A stretch of DNA of 64,000 bases from Halorubrum sp. JWXQ-INN 858 (GTDB lineage: Archaea > Halobacteriota > Halobacteria > Halobacteriales > Haloferacaceae), in NCBI RefSeq assembly GCF_009806985.1, contig NZ_WUAX01000009.1:62001-126000 (forward strand). The letters are read 5' to 3'. The first letter of the stretch is position 1; every line of letters begins with the position of its first letter. Shown here in pieces: positions 16,032 through 24,167 of the stretch. The notes beneath the pieces are model-generated. The model saw nothing but the letters and a program-made list of their open reading frames with translations. It was not told the origin of the DNA and made no database searches. The position numbers were made by a program, and so were the translations under genes.

Positions 16032-16982
16032 ATGAGCGACCCAGACGTCGTCGTGTTGCGACAGACGATCCACGGCGTGGGCGGGCCCGAACTGGCTGCG
16101 ACGATCCGCGAGCGACTCCCCGACCTCGAGGTGGCGCTGGCACGGACGCCCGCGGAGGAACGCGAACTGCTCGAAACCGCGCGGATCGCCGTCGGGTTCG
16201 ACATCGACGAGGCCGCGCTCGCGGCCGCCGAGAACCTGGAGCTGTTCGCGTGCGTGTACGCCGGCACCGGCCACCTCCCGCGCGACGCCTTCGCGGAGCA
16301 CGGGGTCGCGGTGACGAACGCCTCGGGGGTTCACGGCCCGAACATCGCGGAGTACGTCCTCGGGGCGATGATCGGCCACGCGAGGGAGTTCCACCGGGCC
16401 CATCGCCAACAGATCGACCGCGAGTGGCGGAGCTACCCGACGACGGAGGTGTACGGCTCGACGGTCGCCGTCGTGGGCCTCGGCGCGATCGGACGGACGG
16501 TCGTCGACCGGCTGGAGCCGTTCGACGTCGAGACGGTCGGCGTCCGGTACTCCCCCGAGAAGGGCGGCCCGACCGATCGGGTGTACGGGTTCGACGAGCT
16601 CCACGAGGCGATCACCGACGCGGAGTACGTCGTGCTCGCGTGTCCGCTCTCGGACGCGACGCGCGGGCTCGTCGACGCCGACGCCTTCCGTACGATGCGG
16701 CCCGACGCCGTTCTCGTCAACGTCGCCCGCGGGAAGGTCGTCGACACGGACGCGCTGGTCGACGCGCTCCGGTCGAACGGGATCCGGGGGGCGGCCCTCG
16801 ACGTCACCGACCCCGAGCCGCTCCCGGAGGACCACCCGCTGTGGGGGCTCGGCAACGTCACGATCACGCCGCACAACGCCGGCCACACGCCGGCGTACTT
16901 CGACCGGGTCGTCGACGTCCTCGCGGAGAACGTCGACCGGCTGTCAGCCGGCAGCGACGACCTCCGAAACCGGGTGGTGTGA
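16032..16982 (+). CDS. ddh: D-2-hydroxyacid dehydrogenase
   Basis: A 316-residue NAD(P)-dependent dehydrogenase that interconverts 2-keto acids and D-2-hydroxyacids. The Rossmann motif GLGAIG is at 149-154. The catalytic triad of the family is R233 (VARG), E262 (DPEPLPE) and H281 (TPHNAGH). Haloarchaeal homologues (Haloferax) are characterised as broad-range D-2-hydroxyacid dehydrogenases. The start is ATG 16032, with CCTTTTGAGG about 27 nt upstream; the frame stays open further upstream, but there it overlaps the promoter of the divergent SnoaL-like gene. Substrate preference cannot be read from sequence. Confidence 0.92.
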   Translation: MSDPDVVVLRQTIHGVGGPELAATIRERLPDLEVALARTPAEERELLETARIAVGFDIDEAALAAAENLELFACVYAGTGHLPRDAFAEHGVAVTNASGVHGPNIAEYVLGAMIGHAREFHRAHRQQIDREWRSYPTTEVYGSTVAVVGLGAIGRTVVDRLEPFDVETVGVRYSPEKGGPTDRVYGFDELHEAITDAEYVVLACPLSDATRGLVDADAFRTMRPDAVLVNVARGKVVDTDALVDALRSNGIRGAALDVTDPEPLPEDHPLWGLGNVTITPHNAGHTPAYFDRVVDVLAENVDRLSAGSDDLRNRVV

Positions 16983-17001
16983 CGGGGTCGGGGAGACGCG
17001 A

Positions 17002-17907
17002 TCAGCGATCGAGGGTGTCACGCGTCCCGGCCGATCCGGGCGACGCGGTGCGCTCCGTCCGCCCGCCGAGCGTCTCGAACTCGAAGTTCTCGAAGCCCTC
17101 GGGGGTGCGCCCCTCGACGGCGTAGACGTAGAGGGCGGTCTTCGCGATCCCCCAGATCGTCTGGCTGAGGAGATACGTGAAGACGAGCACGCCGCCTAAA
17201 AGCAGGACCGTTAGCAGGATCCCCGGCCCCGGGAAGACGGCGGCGACGGGCAACGACAGCGCGAGCGCCCCGATCGCCAGGACGACCCCCACGGCCGCGA
17301 CGATGAGCGTGATCCCGAAGCCGGCGCCGATCGTCTCGCCCCAGGTCTCGCGGAACGCGCTCGCGCTGCGGGAGAACATCGACGTGACCGTGACGTCCTC
17401 GAAGACGATGACGGGGACGATGAAGAACGTCATGATCGCCCACCCGACCGCGAACAGCGACCGCATGATCCCGGCGATCGGGTTGTCCGAGTCCTCCATC
17501 GCCTTGAGGACGACGCTGACGGTCGCGGAGATCACGGACCAGACGACGATCGGTCCGAGTCGGTCGCTCACGGCTTTCAGACAGTCCATCACTGCTGGCT
17601 CTCGCCCGTGGAACGCCTCGTTCGCGCCGTACACCAGCGCGCACGCACAGTACGTGCTGACGAACGTCGTGAGGAAGTAGAGCACCAACAGCACGAGGAA
17701 CTCCAGCCCGCTCCCGATCAGGTTCGCGATCAGCAGCGGGAAGAAGAACAGCACGAAGAACGCGGCACTGGCGACCCCCGCGAGCAGCGGGAACACCATG
17801 AGGTTCGGGTGATCACGGATGACGCCGACGCTGTCCTTCGTGAGCGTCCATCCGGTTTTCACCCGGTCGAAGAAGCCGACGCGGCTGGAACCGGTCCCTA
17901 TTGACAT
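17002..17907 (-). CDS. DUF6159-like polytopic membrane protein
   Basis: A 301-residue protein with about six hydrophobic segments between residues 30 and 265 and a soluble acidic C-terminal tail (EGFENFEFETLGG). The N-terminus GFFDRVKTGWTLTKDSVGVI is amphipathic. I recall relatives in archaea and actinobacteria named DUF6159, function unknown. ATG 17907 has CTTATAAACC centred about 26 nt upstream, and a 5-bp palindrome lies between that element and the ATG. Monocistronic by spacing. Confidence 0.75.
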   Translation of the reverse strand: MSIGTGSSRVGFFDRVKTGWTLTKDSVGVIRDHPNLMVFPLLAGVASAAFFVLFFFPLLIANLIGSGLEFLVLLVLYFLTTFVSTYCACALVYGANEAFHGREPAVMDCLKAVSDRLGPIVVWSVISATVSVVLKAMEDSDNPIAGIMRSLFAVGWAIMTFFIVPVIVFEDVTVTSMFSRSASAFRETWGETIGAGFGITLIVAAVGVVLAIGALALSLPVAAVFPGPGILLTVLLLGGVLVFTYLLSQTIWGIAKTALYVYAVEGRTPEGFENFEFETLGGRTERTASPGSAGTRDTLDR

Positions 17908-17911
17908 AGCG

Positions 17912-17940
17912 GTGGGTTACTCCCACTTGGTTTATAAGTA
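17912..17940 (-). promoter_or_regulatory. TATA box and palindrome upstream of the DUF6159-like gene
   Basis: Minus-strand CTTATAAACC (about 17927-17937) is followed by the inverted repeat GTGGG-TTACT-CCCAC (17912-17926). The palindrome covers the expected transcription start and ends 5 nt before the ATG, a plausible operator position. Confidence 0.5.
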
Positions 17941-17992
17941 TACACGTCCGGCGGGCACCGACGGCGGAGTCGTCGACGACCGCCCCGTCGGT

Positions 17993-19132
17993 TCAGACCC
18001 GGATCTCGATGAGGAGATCGGTCTCGGGCGACCCCCCCATCGTCTCCCGTATCCGGTCCCACGAGAGGTCGACGCGTGCGGTCACCGCCTGCGCGGCCAG
18101 CGCGCCACAGGCGTTCCCGACGAGCAGGGGGACCTGGTAGTCACGGGGATCGTGTGAGAAGCCGTCGCCGGCGATCGCCGGGTCGCGCAGCGCCGTCGCG
18201 AGGAACCCGGACGCGAAGGCGTCCCCCGCCCCGGTCGTGTCGACCGGATCGATGTCGAACCCGGGGTGTGAGACGTCGCCGTGGGGCGTCCGGACGGTCG
18301 CACCGTCGCCGCCGAGCTTGATGACGACGACCCGGTCGTCGGGCTCCCACGGGTCGATGTCGGTCGTCTCCGCGACCGCCTCCGCCTCGGGGGCGTTCAC
18401 GAACAGGACGTCGGTGGCGTGGAGCGCCGCGTCGTACGCGCGGTCGCCGACGCGACGGCCGGGGTCGAAGCTCCGGGTCGCGCCCGCCTCGCCGGCCGCC
18501 GCCGCGAGCGCCGTCGCCGTCTCGGGCCGCTGGCTCGTCAGGTGCAGGTGGTCCGCCGCGTCGAGCGTGTCGTGGTCGAGGTCGGCCGCCGAGAACGCCT
18601 CGTTGGCCCCGTCGTTGGCGAGCATCATCAGCTCCCCGTCGGCGTCGACGATGACGTACTTCACCGAGGTGGGCGCGTCGGCGTCGATGAGAACGTGACC
18701 GGGGTCGACGCCCGCGTTCGCCAGCGCCCGCAGCGCCAGCGCCCCCGACTCGTCGCCGCCGACGCTGCCGTACACGACCGACTGTCCGCCCAGGTCGACC
18801 AGTCCGACGGCGACGTTGGCCGCGCTCCCGCCGCCGGACTGTTCGAGCCGCTCGATCCGCGTCTCCCCGTCCGGTTCCGGGAGCCGACCGACGTGCATCG
18901 TCACGTCCCAGTTGATGTGGCCCGCCGAGATCACCTTCGGCGTCGTCGTCGACGCCTCGGGTTCGAGGTTCGGGTCGGGATCCGGGCTTGGCTCCGGGTC
19001 GCGATTCGAGCTTGGGCCCGGGTCGTGATTCGGGCTCTGGTCCGGGCCGTGATTCGGGCTTTGGTCCGGGTCGTGATTCCGGTCCCGTTCGGGAGCCGTC
19101 TCCGGACCGGGATCCGCTCCCTCCTCGCTCAT
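17993..19132 (-). CDS. PfkB-family sugar kinase, probable ribose-1-phosphate kinase
   Basis: A 379-residue ribokinase-family protein. The N-terminal substrate motif GGGSAANVA is at 100-108 and the C-terminal DTTGAGDAFASGF at 298-310 holds the catalytic base D304. By context it should phosphorylate ribose 1-phosphate to ribose 1,5-bisphosphate: its start overlaps by ATGA the stop of a ribose-1,5-bisphosphate isomerase, and an aldolase and HAD phosphatase follow upstream. Residues 1-62 are a Pro/Asp/Asn-rich low-complexity leader built on a 24-bp DNA repeat, absent from typical family members. Other PfkB sugar or nucleoside kinases remain possible. Confidence 0.85.
   Translation of the reverse strand: MSEEGADPGPETAPERDRNHDPDQSPNHGPDQSPNHDPGPSSNRDPEPSPDPDPNLEPEASTTTPKVISAGHINWDVTMHVGRLPEPDGETRIERLEQSGGGSAANVAVGLVDLGGQSVVYGSVGGDESGALALRALANAGVDPGHVLIDADAPTSVKYVIVDADGELMMLANDGANEAFSAADLDHDTLDAADHLHLTSQRPETATALAAAAGEAGATRSFDPGRRVGDRAYDAALHATDVLFVNAPEAEAVAETTDIDPWEPDDRVVVIKLGGDGATVRTPHGDVSHPGFDIDPVDTTGAGDAFASGFLATALRDPAIAGDGFSHDPRDYQVPLLVGNACGALAAQAVTARVDLSWDRIRETMGGSPETDLLIEIRV
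18996..19085. repeat. 24-bp repeat in the PfkB kinase N-terminus
   Basis: Units begin at 18996, 19020, 19044 and a partial at 19068 (GGGTCGTGATTCGGGCTTTG type). They encode 8-residue DQSPNHGP-like repeats, in frame. Confidence 0.85.
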
Positions 19133-20085
19133 GGCTCGGCCCACGGCCGCGCCGCCCCCTCGCCGAACAGTTCGCGCATCAGGGTCACGATGCTCTCGGG
19201 AGGGAACTGCCCGTGTTCGGTGACGATCGCGTCCATGTACCGCGGCGGCGTCACGTCGAAGGCGGGGTTCTCGACGGAGATCTCGCCGATCGCCGCCCGG
19301 GCGTCGGGCGCTATCACTTCGGCCTCGTCGCGCATCTCGATCTCGACGGTGTGGCCGGTCAGCGTCTCCGGGTGGAGCTTGATCGTCTGGGCGGCGGTCA
19401 TGATCGGGACGCCGCGCTCGCGGGCGTTGACGGCGAGCCCCGAGGTGCCGACCTTGTTGATGACGCTGCCGTCCGCGGCGATCGAGTCGGCGCCCACGAC
19501 GACGTGGTCGACGTCGTCGAGGTAGCGCCGCGCGGCGGAGTCGACGATGAGCGTGACGGGAACCCCCGCGTCGCGGAGCTGCTCGGCGGTGATGTGGCCC
19601 TGGTTCCGCGGGCGCGTCTCCTTGACGATCGCCTCGATCTCCTTGCCCTGTGCGACGGCCGCCTCGACGCACGCCAGCGCGTCCGTCGAGTGACAGTGCG
19701 TCATCACGGTGTCGCCGTCGGCGAGGCGGTTCGCGCCGATCTCACCGAGGTCGTCCTGTGCGCGGTCGAGCTGGCGGACGAACTCCTCGACGGCGTCGAG
19801 GATGCTCCGCCGAAGCGCGCCGACGTCGTCCCCCGCCATCCGTCTGAGGACGTATCGGAGCGCGTTCGGCAGCGAGACGGCGGTCGGACGGGTCTCGTGG
19901 AGGGTCCGCGCCGCGGCGCGCATCGACGCGCGAAAGGCGGCGGGGTCGTCCGCTTCGATCTCCCGCGCCTGCGTCGCCAACGCTTCGGCGGCCCCGGAAG
20001 CGATCGTCGCCGCCCCCCGGATCTCCATGGTCGCGATGGCTTCCGCGGTCTCCTCGACGGCGGGTGCCAGCTTCGGGTCGGTCAT
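19129..20085 (-). CDS. Ribose-1,5-bisphosphate isomerase (eIF2B alpha/beta/delta-like family)
   Basis: A 318-residue protein of the aIF2B/MtnA superfamily. It should convert ribose 1,5-bisphosphate to ribulose 1,5-bisphosphate. The expected active-site pair is present: C131 in THCHSTDA and D200 in VVVGADSIAADG, at the same spacing as Cys133/Asp202 that I recall for the Thermococcus enzyme. The partner motif NKVGTSGLA follows. ATG 20085 has a strong TATA (20106-20120) about 28 nt upstream, so it starts its own unit with the kinase gene coupled behind it. Many databases call this family translation initiation factor eIF-2B subunit; the active-site residues and neighbours favour the isomerase. 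Confidence 0.9.
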   Translation of the reverse strand: MTDPKLAPAVEETAEAIATMEIRGAATIASGAAEALATQAREIEADDPAAFRASMRAAARTLHETRPTAVSLPNALRYVLRRMAGDDVGALRRSILDAVEEFVRQLDRAQDDLGEIGANRLADGDTVMTHCHSTDALACVEAAVAQGKEIEAIVKETRPRNQGHITAEQLRDAGVPVTLIVDSAARRYLDDVDHVVVGADSIAADGSVINKVGTSGLAVNARERGVPIMTAAQTIKLHPETLTGHTVEIEMRDEAEVIAPDARAAIGEISVENPAFDVTPPRYMDAIVTEHGQFPPESIVTLMRELFGEGAARPWAEP

Positions 20086-20105
20086 ACCGGTACGGTAGCC
20101 GTCGC

Positions 20106-20120
20106 GGTATTTATAAAACC
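20106..20120 (-). promoter_or_regulatory. TATA box of the isomerase-kinase unit
   Basis: Minus-strand GGTTTTATAAATACC is the strongest A/T run in the cluster and is centred 28 nt from ATG 20085. It separates the isomerase-kinase pair from the aldolase-phosphatase pair. Confidence 0.7.
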
Positions 20121-20139
20121 GGGCGTCCGCGGGGGCGTC

Positions 20140-20781
20140 TCACTGCTCGGAGCCCTGTCCGTAGCTCTCGAACTTCGCCTCGACGGTCGCGAGCTGCTCG
20201 TCGGTGAGCGTGTGCGGCTCCCCTACGGCGGACGATCGCAGGTAGAGCCGACAGAGGTCCTCCACGTGTCGGGTGTTCTCGACCGCGGTTTCGAGGTCGG
20301 GCCCGGTGACGACGAGCCCGTGGTTCGCGAGGATGACGGCGTCGGAGTCCGCCTCCGTCATCGCGGCGACGGCGTTGGCCGCCAGGTCCTCCGTGCCGTA
20401 CGGCGCGTATCCCGCCAGCGGCACCTCGCGGCCGACCGCGACGATCATGTAGTGGATCGGCGGGAGCGGTCGGTGGAGCGTCGCCATCGTCGTCGCCCAC
20501 GGCGAGTGGGTGTGGACGATCGCGCCCGGCCGGTCGTGTTTGTATATCCCCGTGTGCATCGGCACCTCGCTGGAGGGGGCCATCCGGCCCGCCTTCCGCT
20601 CGCCGTCGAGCCCGACGACGGGCACGTCGGCGGCGTCGAACGAGTCGTAGGGGACCCCCGTCGGGGTGACCGCGAACGCGTCGCCGCGGCGAACGCTCAG
20701 GTTGCCGGTCCGCCCCGGCGTGAGGTCGGCGAGCGCCGGCGCGTACTCGACGACGGTCTCGCGCTCGCGCTCGAGGGTCAC
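20140..20781 (-). CDS. Class II aldolase, probable ribulose-1-phosphate aldolase
   Basis: A 213-residue aldolase/adducin-fold enzyme of the fuculose-1-phosphate aldolase type. Motifs: GNLS at 26-29, phosphate-binding SSE at 70-72, zinc ligands H90 and H92 (HTHS) and H154 (NHGLVV), and acid residue E72. In this cluster the expected reaction is ribulose 1-phosphate to dihydroxyacetone phosphate plus glycolaldehyde. It starts at GTG 20781, overlapping the stop of the HAD gene (GTGA). L-fuculose or rhamnulose phosphate are alternatives, but no deoxysugar genes are nearby. Confidence 0.87.
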   Translation of the reverse strand: MTLERERETVVEYAPALADLTPGRTGNLSVRRGDAFAVTPTGVPYDSFDAADVPVVGLDGERKAGRMAPSSEVPMHTGIYKHDRPGAIVHTHSPWATTMATLHRPLPPIHYMIVAVGREVPLAGYAPYGTEDLAANAVAAMTEADSDAVILANHGLVVTGPDLETAVENTRHVEDLCRLYLRSSAVGEPHTLTDEQLATVEAKFESYGQGSEQ

Positions 20782-21479
20782 AGCGCCACCTCCGTGACGT
20801 CCGCGAACGCGTCGATCCGGTGGTCCGGCCGCTCGGGCCCCGTCAGATCGCGGTCGGGATCGGCGTTGAACAGGACCGTGTCCATCCCGACCGCGTTCGC
20901 GCCGACGACGTCGGCCTCGACGTCGTCGCCGACCATGAACGCCTCGCTCGGGCGGAGATCGAGCGCCGCGAGCGGCGTGGTGAACGCGATCGCGCTCGGC
21001 TTCTCCCGGCCCACTTCCTCCGAGGTCACGACGCGGTCGACGAGGTCGTCGACCCCCAGCCGCGCGAGCTTCTCCAGTTGGATCCGGGTCGTGAGGTTGG
21101 TGACGACGACGACGGTCAGGCCGGCCTCCCGAAGCGCCCGGAGCGTCTCCTCGACGCCCGCGAACGGCTCGATCCGCTCGACGTAGCGGTCCCAGTACGC
21201 GCCGCCGATCGCGAGCGCGTCCGCCGCGTCGTGGACGTCGGCGTGGACCCTGAGCGCGCGTTTGAAGTAGAGAAAACGCTCGTGAGAGGCCGCGGTCCCG
21301 CGCAGCTCCCGTTTCGTCTCCCGGCGCGCGGTCGCGTACAGCGCGTCGAACGCCTCGCGATCGAGGTCGTAGCCGAGGTCGCGGAACGTCTCGAACGCCG
21401 CGCGCTTGCCCGCCTCGTTGCAGGGCGGGTACGGGTAGAGAGTGTCGTCGAGGTCGAAGAACGCCGCTTCGTAGCCCAT
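20778..21479 (-). CDS. HAD-family phosphatase, probable ribulose-1,5-bisphosphate phosphatase
   Basis: A 233-residue haloacid dehalogenase-type hydrolase. Catalytic D9 and D11 are in FFDLDDTLY; motif II is VVVTNLT; the Lys is in GREKPS; motif III is [10 protein letters not shown] helical cap (about 20-95) has the C1-type size. First gene of the unit and coupled to the aldolase, which suggests it removes one phosphate from ribulose 1,5-bisphosphate to feed the aldolase (inference from the gene set). Minus-strand CCCTTAAGTG at 21501-21510 is at -22 to -31 from the ATG. Confidence 0.85.
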   Translation of the reverse strand: MGYEAAFFDLDDTLYPYPPCNEAGKRAAFETFRDLGYDLDREAFDALYATARRETKRELRGTAASHERFLYFKRALRVHADVHDAADALAIGGAYWDRYVERIEPFAGVEETLRALREAGLTVVVVTNLTTRIQLEKLARLGVDDLVDRVVTSEEVGREKPSAIAFTTPLAALDLRPSEAFMVGDDVEADVVGANAVGMDTVLFNADPDRDLTGPERPDHRIDAFADVTEVAL

Positions 21480-21500
21480 GACTGACCGTCACGTGACCGC

Positions 21501-21551
21501 CACTTAAGGGTGGGCCGTCACCTGCGCCGTGGCACTTAAATGTGGGCCGTC
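21501..21551. repeat. Duplicated 19-bp promoter-like element between divergent genes
   Basis: CACTTAAGGGTGGGCCGTC (21501-21519) is repeated as CACTTAAATGTGGGCCGTC (21533-21551). The first copy carries, on the minus strand, the TATA-like CTTAAG of the HAD gene; the second may serve the plus-strand gene. Confidence 0.6.
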
Positions 21552-21640
21552 GACCGATCCGGCGGGGCTGGCGTCGTTCGGTGGGCTCGGCGTCGTTCGG
21601 TGGGACAAGCTTCATGCTCGTGGCCGCGCTTGGTACCGAC

Positions 21641-22504
21641 ATGCACGCGAGCGACGATCGGGGCCGTCTGACACCCCTCGACGCCGCGGCCCGAGACCGG
21701 GGGATCGACCCCCCCGACACAGAAACCGGGCCGCGGGTCGCGCGGGTTCCGGAGCCGCACGTCAACGACACCTTCGCCGTCGACGGGATCGACACCAAGC
21801 GGCGAGAGGCGCTGACAGAGGCGCTGCTGGCCGACCGGGAGGGCGTGAGCGCGGCGTCGGCGACGGGGCGGAACGGGACCGTCGGCGTTCACCACGACCC
21901 CGCGGTGAGCCGGGCGGACCTGCGGGCGGAGCTCGAGTCGTACGGGCTCGCGGTCGCGCCGGGCGACGAGGCGTTCGCGACGCGCCGGGCCGCACAGTTC
22001 GACGCCGCGCGGGTCGCCGTCGCCGTCCTCTTCGGGCTGATGGTCGCGGTGCCGTACGTCGGCGTGCTCTACCCGACGCGGGTCGAGTGGCTGTTCTACG
22101 ATCCCGTCACCGTGGCGTACCTCCAGTCGATCCTCGACTCACGCGTCGCCACCCACTTCTTCGTCAACCTCGCCGCGCTCTCCGGCATCGCCTTCCTCGT
22201 CGCCTGCGGGCCGATGGTTCGCCGCGCGGCCGACGCGCTGCTGGCCGGCCGGCCGACGAGCGAGGTCGCCTTCGTCGGTGGCATCCTCGCGGTGTACGGG
22301 TACAGCACGCTCGCCGCCTTCACCGGCTTCGGCGGCAACGTCCACTACGACCTCGTCGCCTACGCCGTCGTCGCCGTCACGCTCTGGACCCGCTTCGCGA
22401 CCGACGCGACCGCCGACGCGCCCGCGGCGGAGCCCGGCACGGCCGACCCCGTCGCTCACGACACCGAGGACGAGCCCGTCGCGCTCACGGACGGCGGACG
22501 GTAG
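21641..22504 (+). CDS. P1B-ATPase N-half-like membrane protein (HMA-like plus four helices, no catalytic domains)
   Basis: A 287-residue protein. Residues of about 40-106 read as a heavy-metal-associated (HMA) fold with the CxxC replaced ([17 protein letters not shown]). Four hydrophobic helices follow (about 124-145, 168-190, 207-228, 233-250). The stretch from [15 protein letters not shown] through [11 protein letters not shown] to [15 protein letters not shown] resembles the ALRxGSANMD...YSL...YFE...LLGR region of CopA-type P1B ATPases. The actuator, DKTGT phosphorylation and ATP-binding domains are absent; the protein ends in an acidic tail. ATG 21641 is chosen, but ATG 21614 and GTG 21542 are also in frame. 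It may be a copper-binding or regulatory relic of a transporter; function unknown. Confidence 0.65.
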   Translation: MHASDDRGRLTPLDAAARDRGIDPPDTETGPRVARVPEPHVNDTFAVDGIDTKRREALTEALLADREGVSAASATGRNGTVGVHHDPAVSRADLRAELESYGLAVAPGDEAFATRRAAQFDAARVAVAVLFGLMVAVPYVGVLYPTRVEWLFYDPVTVAYLQSILDSRVATHFFVNLAALSGIAFLVACGPMVRRAADALLAGRPTSEVAFVGGILAVYGYSTLAAFTGFGGNVHYDLVAYAVVAVTLWTRFATDATADAPAAEPGTADPVAHDTEDEPVALTDGGR

Positions 22505-22565
22505 CGGCTTCGATCATCACGGCTTACGACCGTCCGTACGTCTCGGGATGACGGCCAACGCTCCG

Positions 22566-23105
22566 CTACCCGAGTCGTTCCAGCCACGCTTCCGCGACCC
22601 GCGGGAACGCGAGGACGCCGACCAGCGCGACCAGGACCGTCGCTCCCAGCCCCGCGCCCACGCCGATCCCGGGATCGACCGATGCGGCGACCCTCCCGCC
22701 GACGGCGAGGCCACCGAAAACGGCGAGCGCCATGACCCCGTTGTAGTAGGGGATCCGGAGGACGAGCAGCGAGGGGGCCAGCGTCACCCACCCGAGGGTG
22801 TCAGTCGCTAACGGTCGGATCCAGCCGCCACGGACGAGCGTGCCGATGAAGACCGCGACCGCCCACGCGACGAGCCCCGTCGCCTTCGCGTCGAACCACC
22901 CAGTCGCCGGGTAGTCCATCACGAACAGCAGGACCGGGAGCGAGAAGACCGTGACCTCCGCGAAGATCCGCGTCGCGTCGTGTAAGAAGACGCCGACACC
23001 GCTCTTCTCGGTCCGAGTGAGGTGGCCGTACCCGTACCACGTCCGCCGCTCCGTCGTTCGAGCGGCGGCGGTTTCCCTCCCTGGCGGCCCGCGACGACGG
23101 GTCAT
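22566..23105 (-). CDS. Small polytopic membrane protein, function unknown
   Basis: A 179-residue protein I do not recognise. After a basic Arg-rich N-terminus it has about five hydrophobic segments (VTVFSLPVLLFVMDYPATGWF, AWAVAVFIGTLV, LAPSLLVLRIPYYNGVMALAVFGGLAV, VGAGLGATVLVALVGVL). It begins 16 nt after the MOSC gene in the same direction and is likely co-transcribed with it. The start ATG 23105 gives an unusually basic leader; no better internal ATG precedes the first helix. Confidence 0.6.
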   Translation of the reverse strand: MTRRRGPPGRETAAARTTERRTWYGYGHLTRTEKSGVGVFLHDATRIFAEVTVFSLPVLLFVMDYPATGWFDAKATGLVAWAVAVFIGTLVRGGWIRPLATDTLGWVTLAPSLLVLRIPYYNGVMALAVFGGLAVGGRVAASVDPGIGVGAGLGATVLVALVGVLAFPRVAEAWLERLG

Positions 23106-23121
23106 CGACGATAGCGGCCCC

Positions 23122-24066
23122 TCACGAGCCGGTCACCTCCGGTTCGTCCGTGTCGTCCGTGTCGACCGTGTCGTCCGTGTCGACCGTGTCGCCCGGCCCT
23201 CCCGCGTCGAGCGGGACTCGATCACCGATCCTGACGGGGTCGTCGACGGCGACGGCGCTCCCCCATGACGTCTCGGGAACGACGGTGTTGACCATCAGCC
23301 GGAAGTCGTGGTCGAACCAGTCGCCGCCGGACCAGTCGGGCATCGTCTCCCGGCGCTTCCGAAGGAACGTCTCCCTGAAATCGGGGTGCTCCGCACCGGT
23401 GTCGGGGTGTCGCGAGGGGACGACACACCGTTGACAGGGGTTGACGCCGAGGAGGTCGACCCCGTCGATCGAGAACCGGACGCGCGAGTCGCGGTCGGCG
23501 AACAGCCGGTCCTCCCAGAACGCGGGGACGTCCGCCACCACGACGTTCGGTCGGAGCCGCCGCCGGGCCTCGGTGGCGTCGGCGACGCCGTCGAACCACG
23601 AGGCGAACGCCGAGAGGGTCGCTGCGGAGACGACGGTCGGCCCGGTCGCCTCCCGGTCGTCCGGGAACCCGCCGTGGGGCTCCCGGACGAGGTCGACGGG
23701 GTAGCCGAGATAATCGCCCATCCACGACTCGATCACGGACCGGTCGTCCGGGAGGTCGAACGTGCGCTCGTCGGCGGGGGTTCCGTCGCGTTCGGGTCGG
23801 CGGAGCGTCACCGCCGTCGGTGTCGCGTCGGTCTCTCCGGCGAGGGCGTAGCTCGCACGGATCCGATGGATGGCCGGCTCGCTTTTCCCGTTGACGTAGC
23901 CGCCACCGCCCCCGACGGACGCCGTGTTCGGGTCGACGCCGGCCTCCACGAACGCGTACGAGCGGTCCCCGCGGAGCGCCCCCGCCGTGCCGACCGACGC
24001 ACGGTCGACGACGACTCCGTCGAGGGACTTCACCGGGTACGCGACGAGTTCGCCGATTCGTGCCAT
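23122..24066 (-). CDS. MOSC-domain molybdenum-cofactor protein (mARC/YcbX type)
   Basis: A 314-residue protein with an N-terminal MOSC beta-barrel domain (VAYPVKSLDGV, residues 8-18) and a C-terminal MOSC domain. In CQRCVVPSRHPDTG, C214 corresponds to the molybdenum-ligand Cys of mARC proteins. Such enzymes reduce N-hydroxylated compounds or carry sulfur; the substrate is not inferable. The C-terminal 25 residues are a Thr/Asp/Val repeat. ATG 24066 has GTTTTTATCG centred 25 nt upstream. It leads a probable two-gene operon with the small membrane protein downstream. Confidence 0.88.
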   Translation of the reverse strand: MARIGELVAYPVKSLDGVVVDRASVGTAGALRGDRSYAFVEAGVDPNTASVGGGGGYVNGKSEPAIHRIRASYALAGETDATPTAVTLRRPERDGTPADERTFDLPDDRSVIESWMGDYLGYPVDLVREPHGGFPDDREATGPTVVSAATLSAFASWFDGVADATEARRRLRPNVVVADVPAFWEDRLFADRDSRVRFSIDGVDLLGVNPCQRCVVPSRHPDTGAEHPDFRETFLRKRRETMPDWSGGDWFDHDFRLMVNTVVPETSWGSAVAVDDPVRIGDRVPLDAGGPGDTVDTDDTVDTDDTDEPEVTGS

Positions 24067-24167
24067 AGCGGCGGTTGGTCGGGGGACGATAAAAACGGTC
24101 GGACGCCATGGGTTCCGTATCCGACGGGACAGTCGGACGCGACGTCGGAACCGCCCTCGGCGTTACG

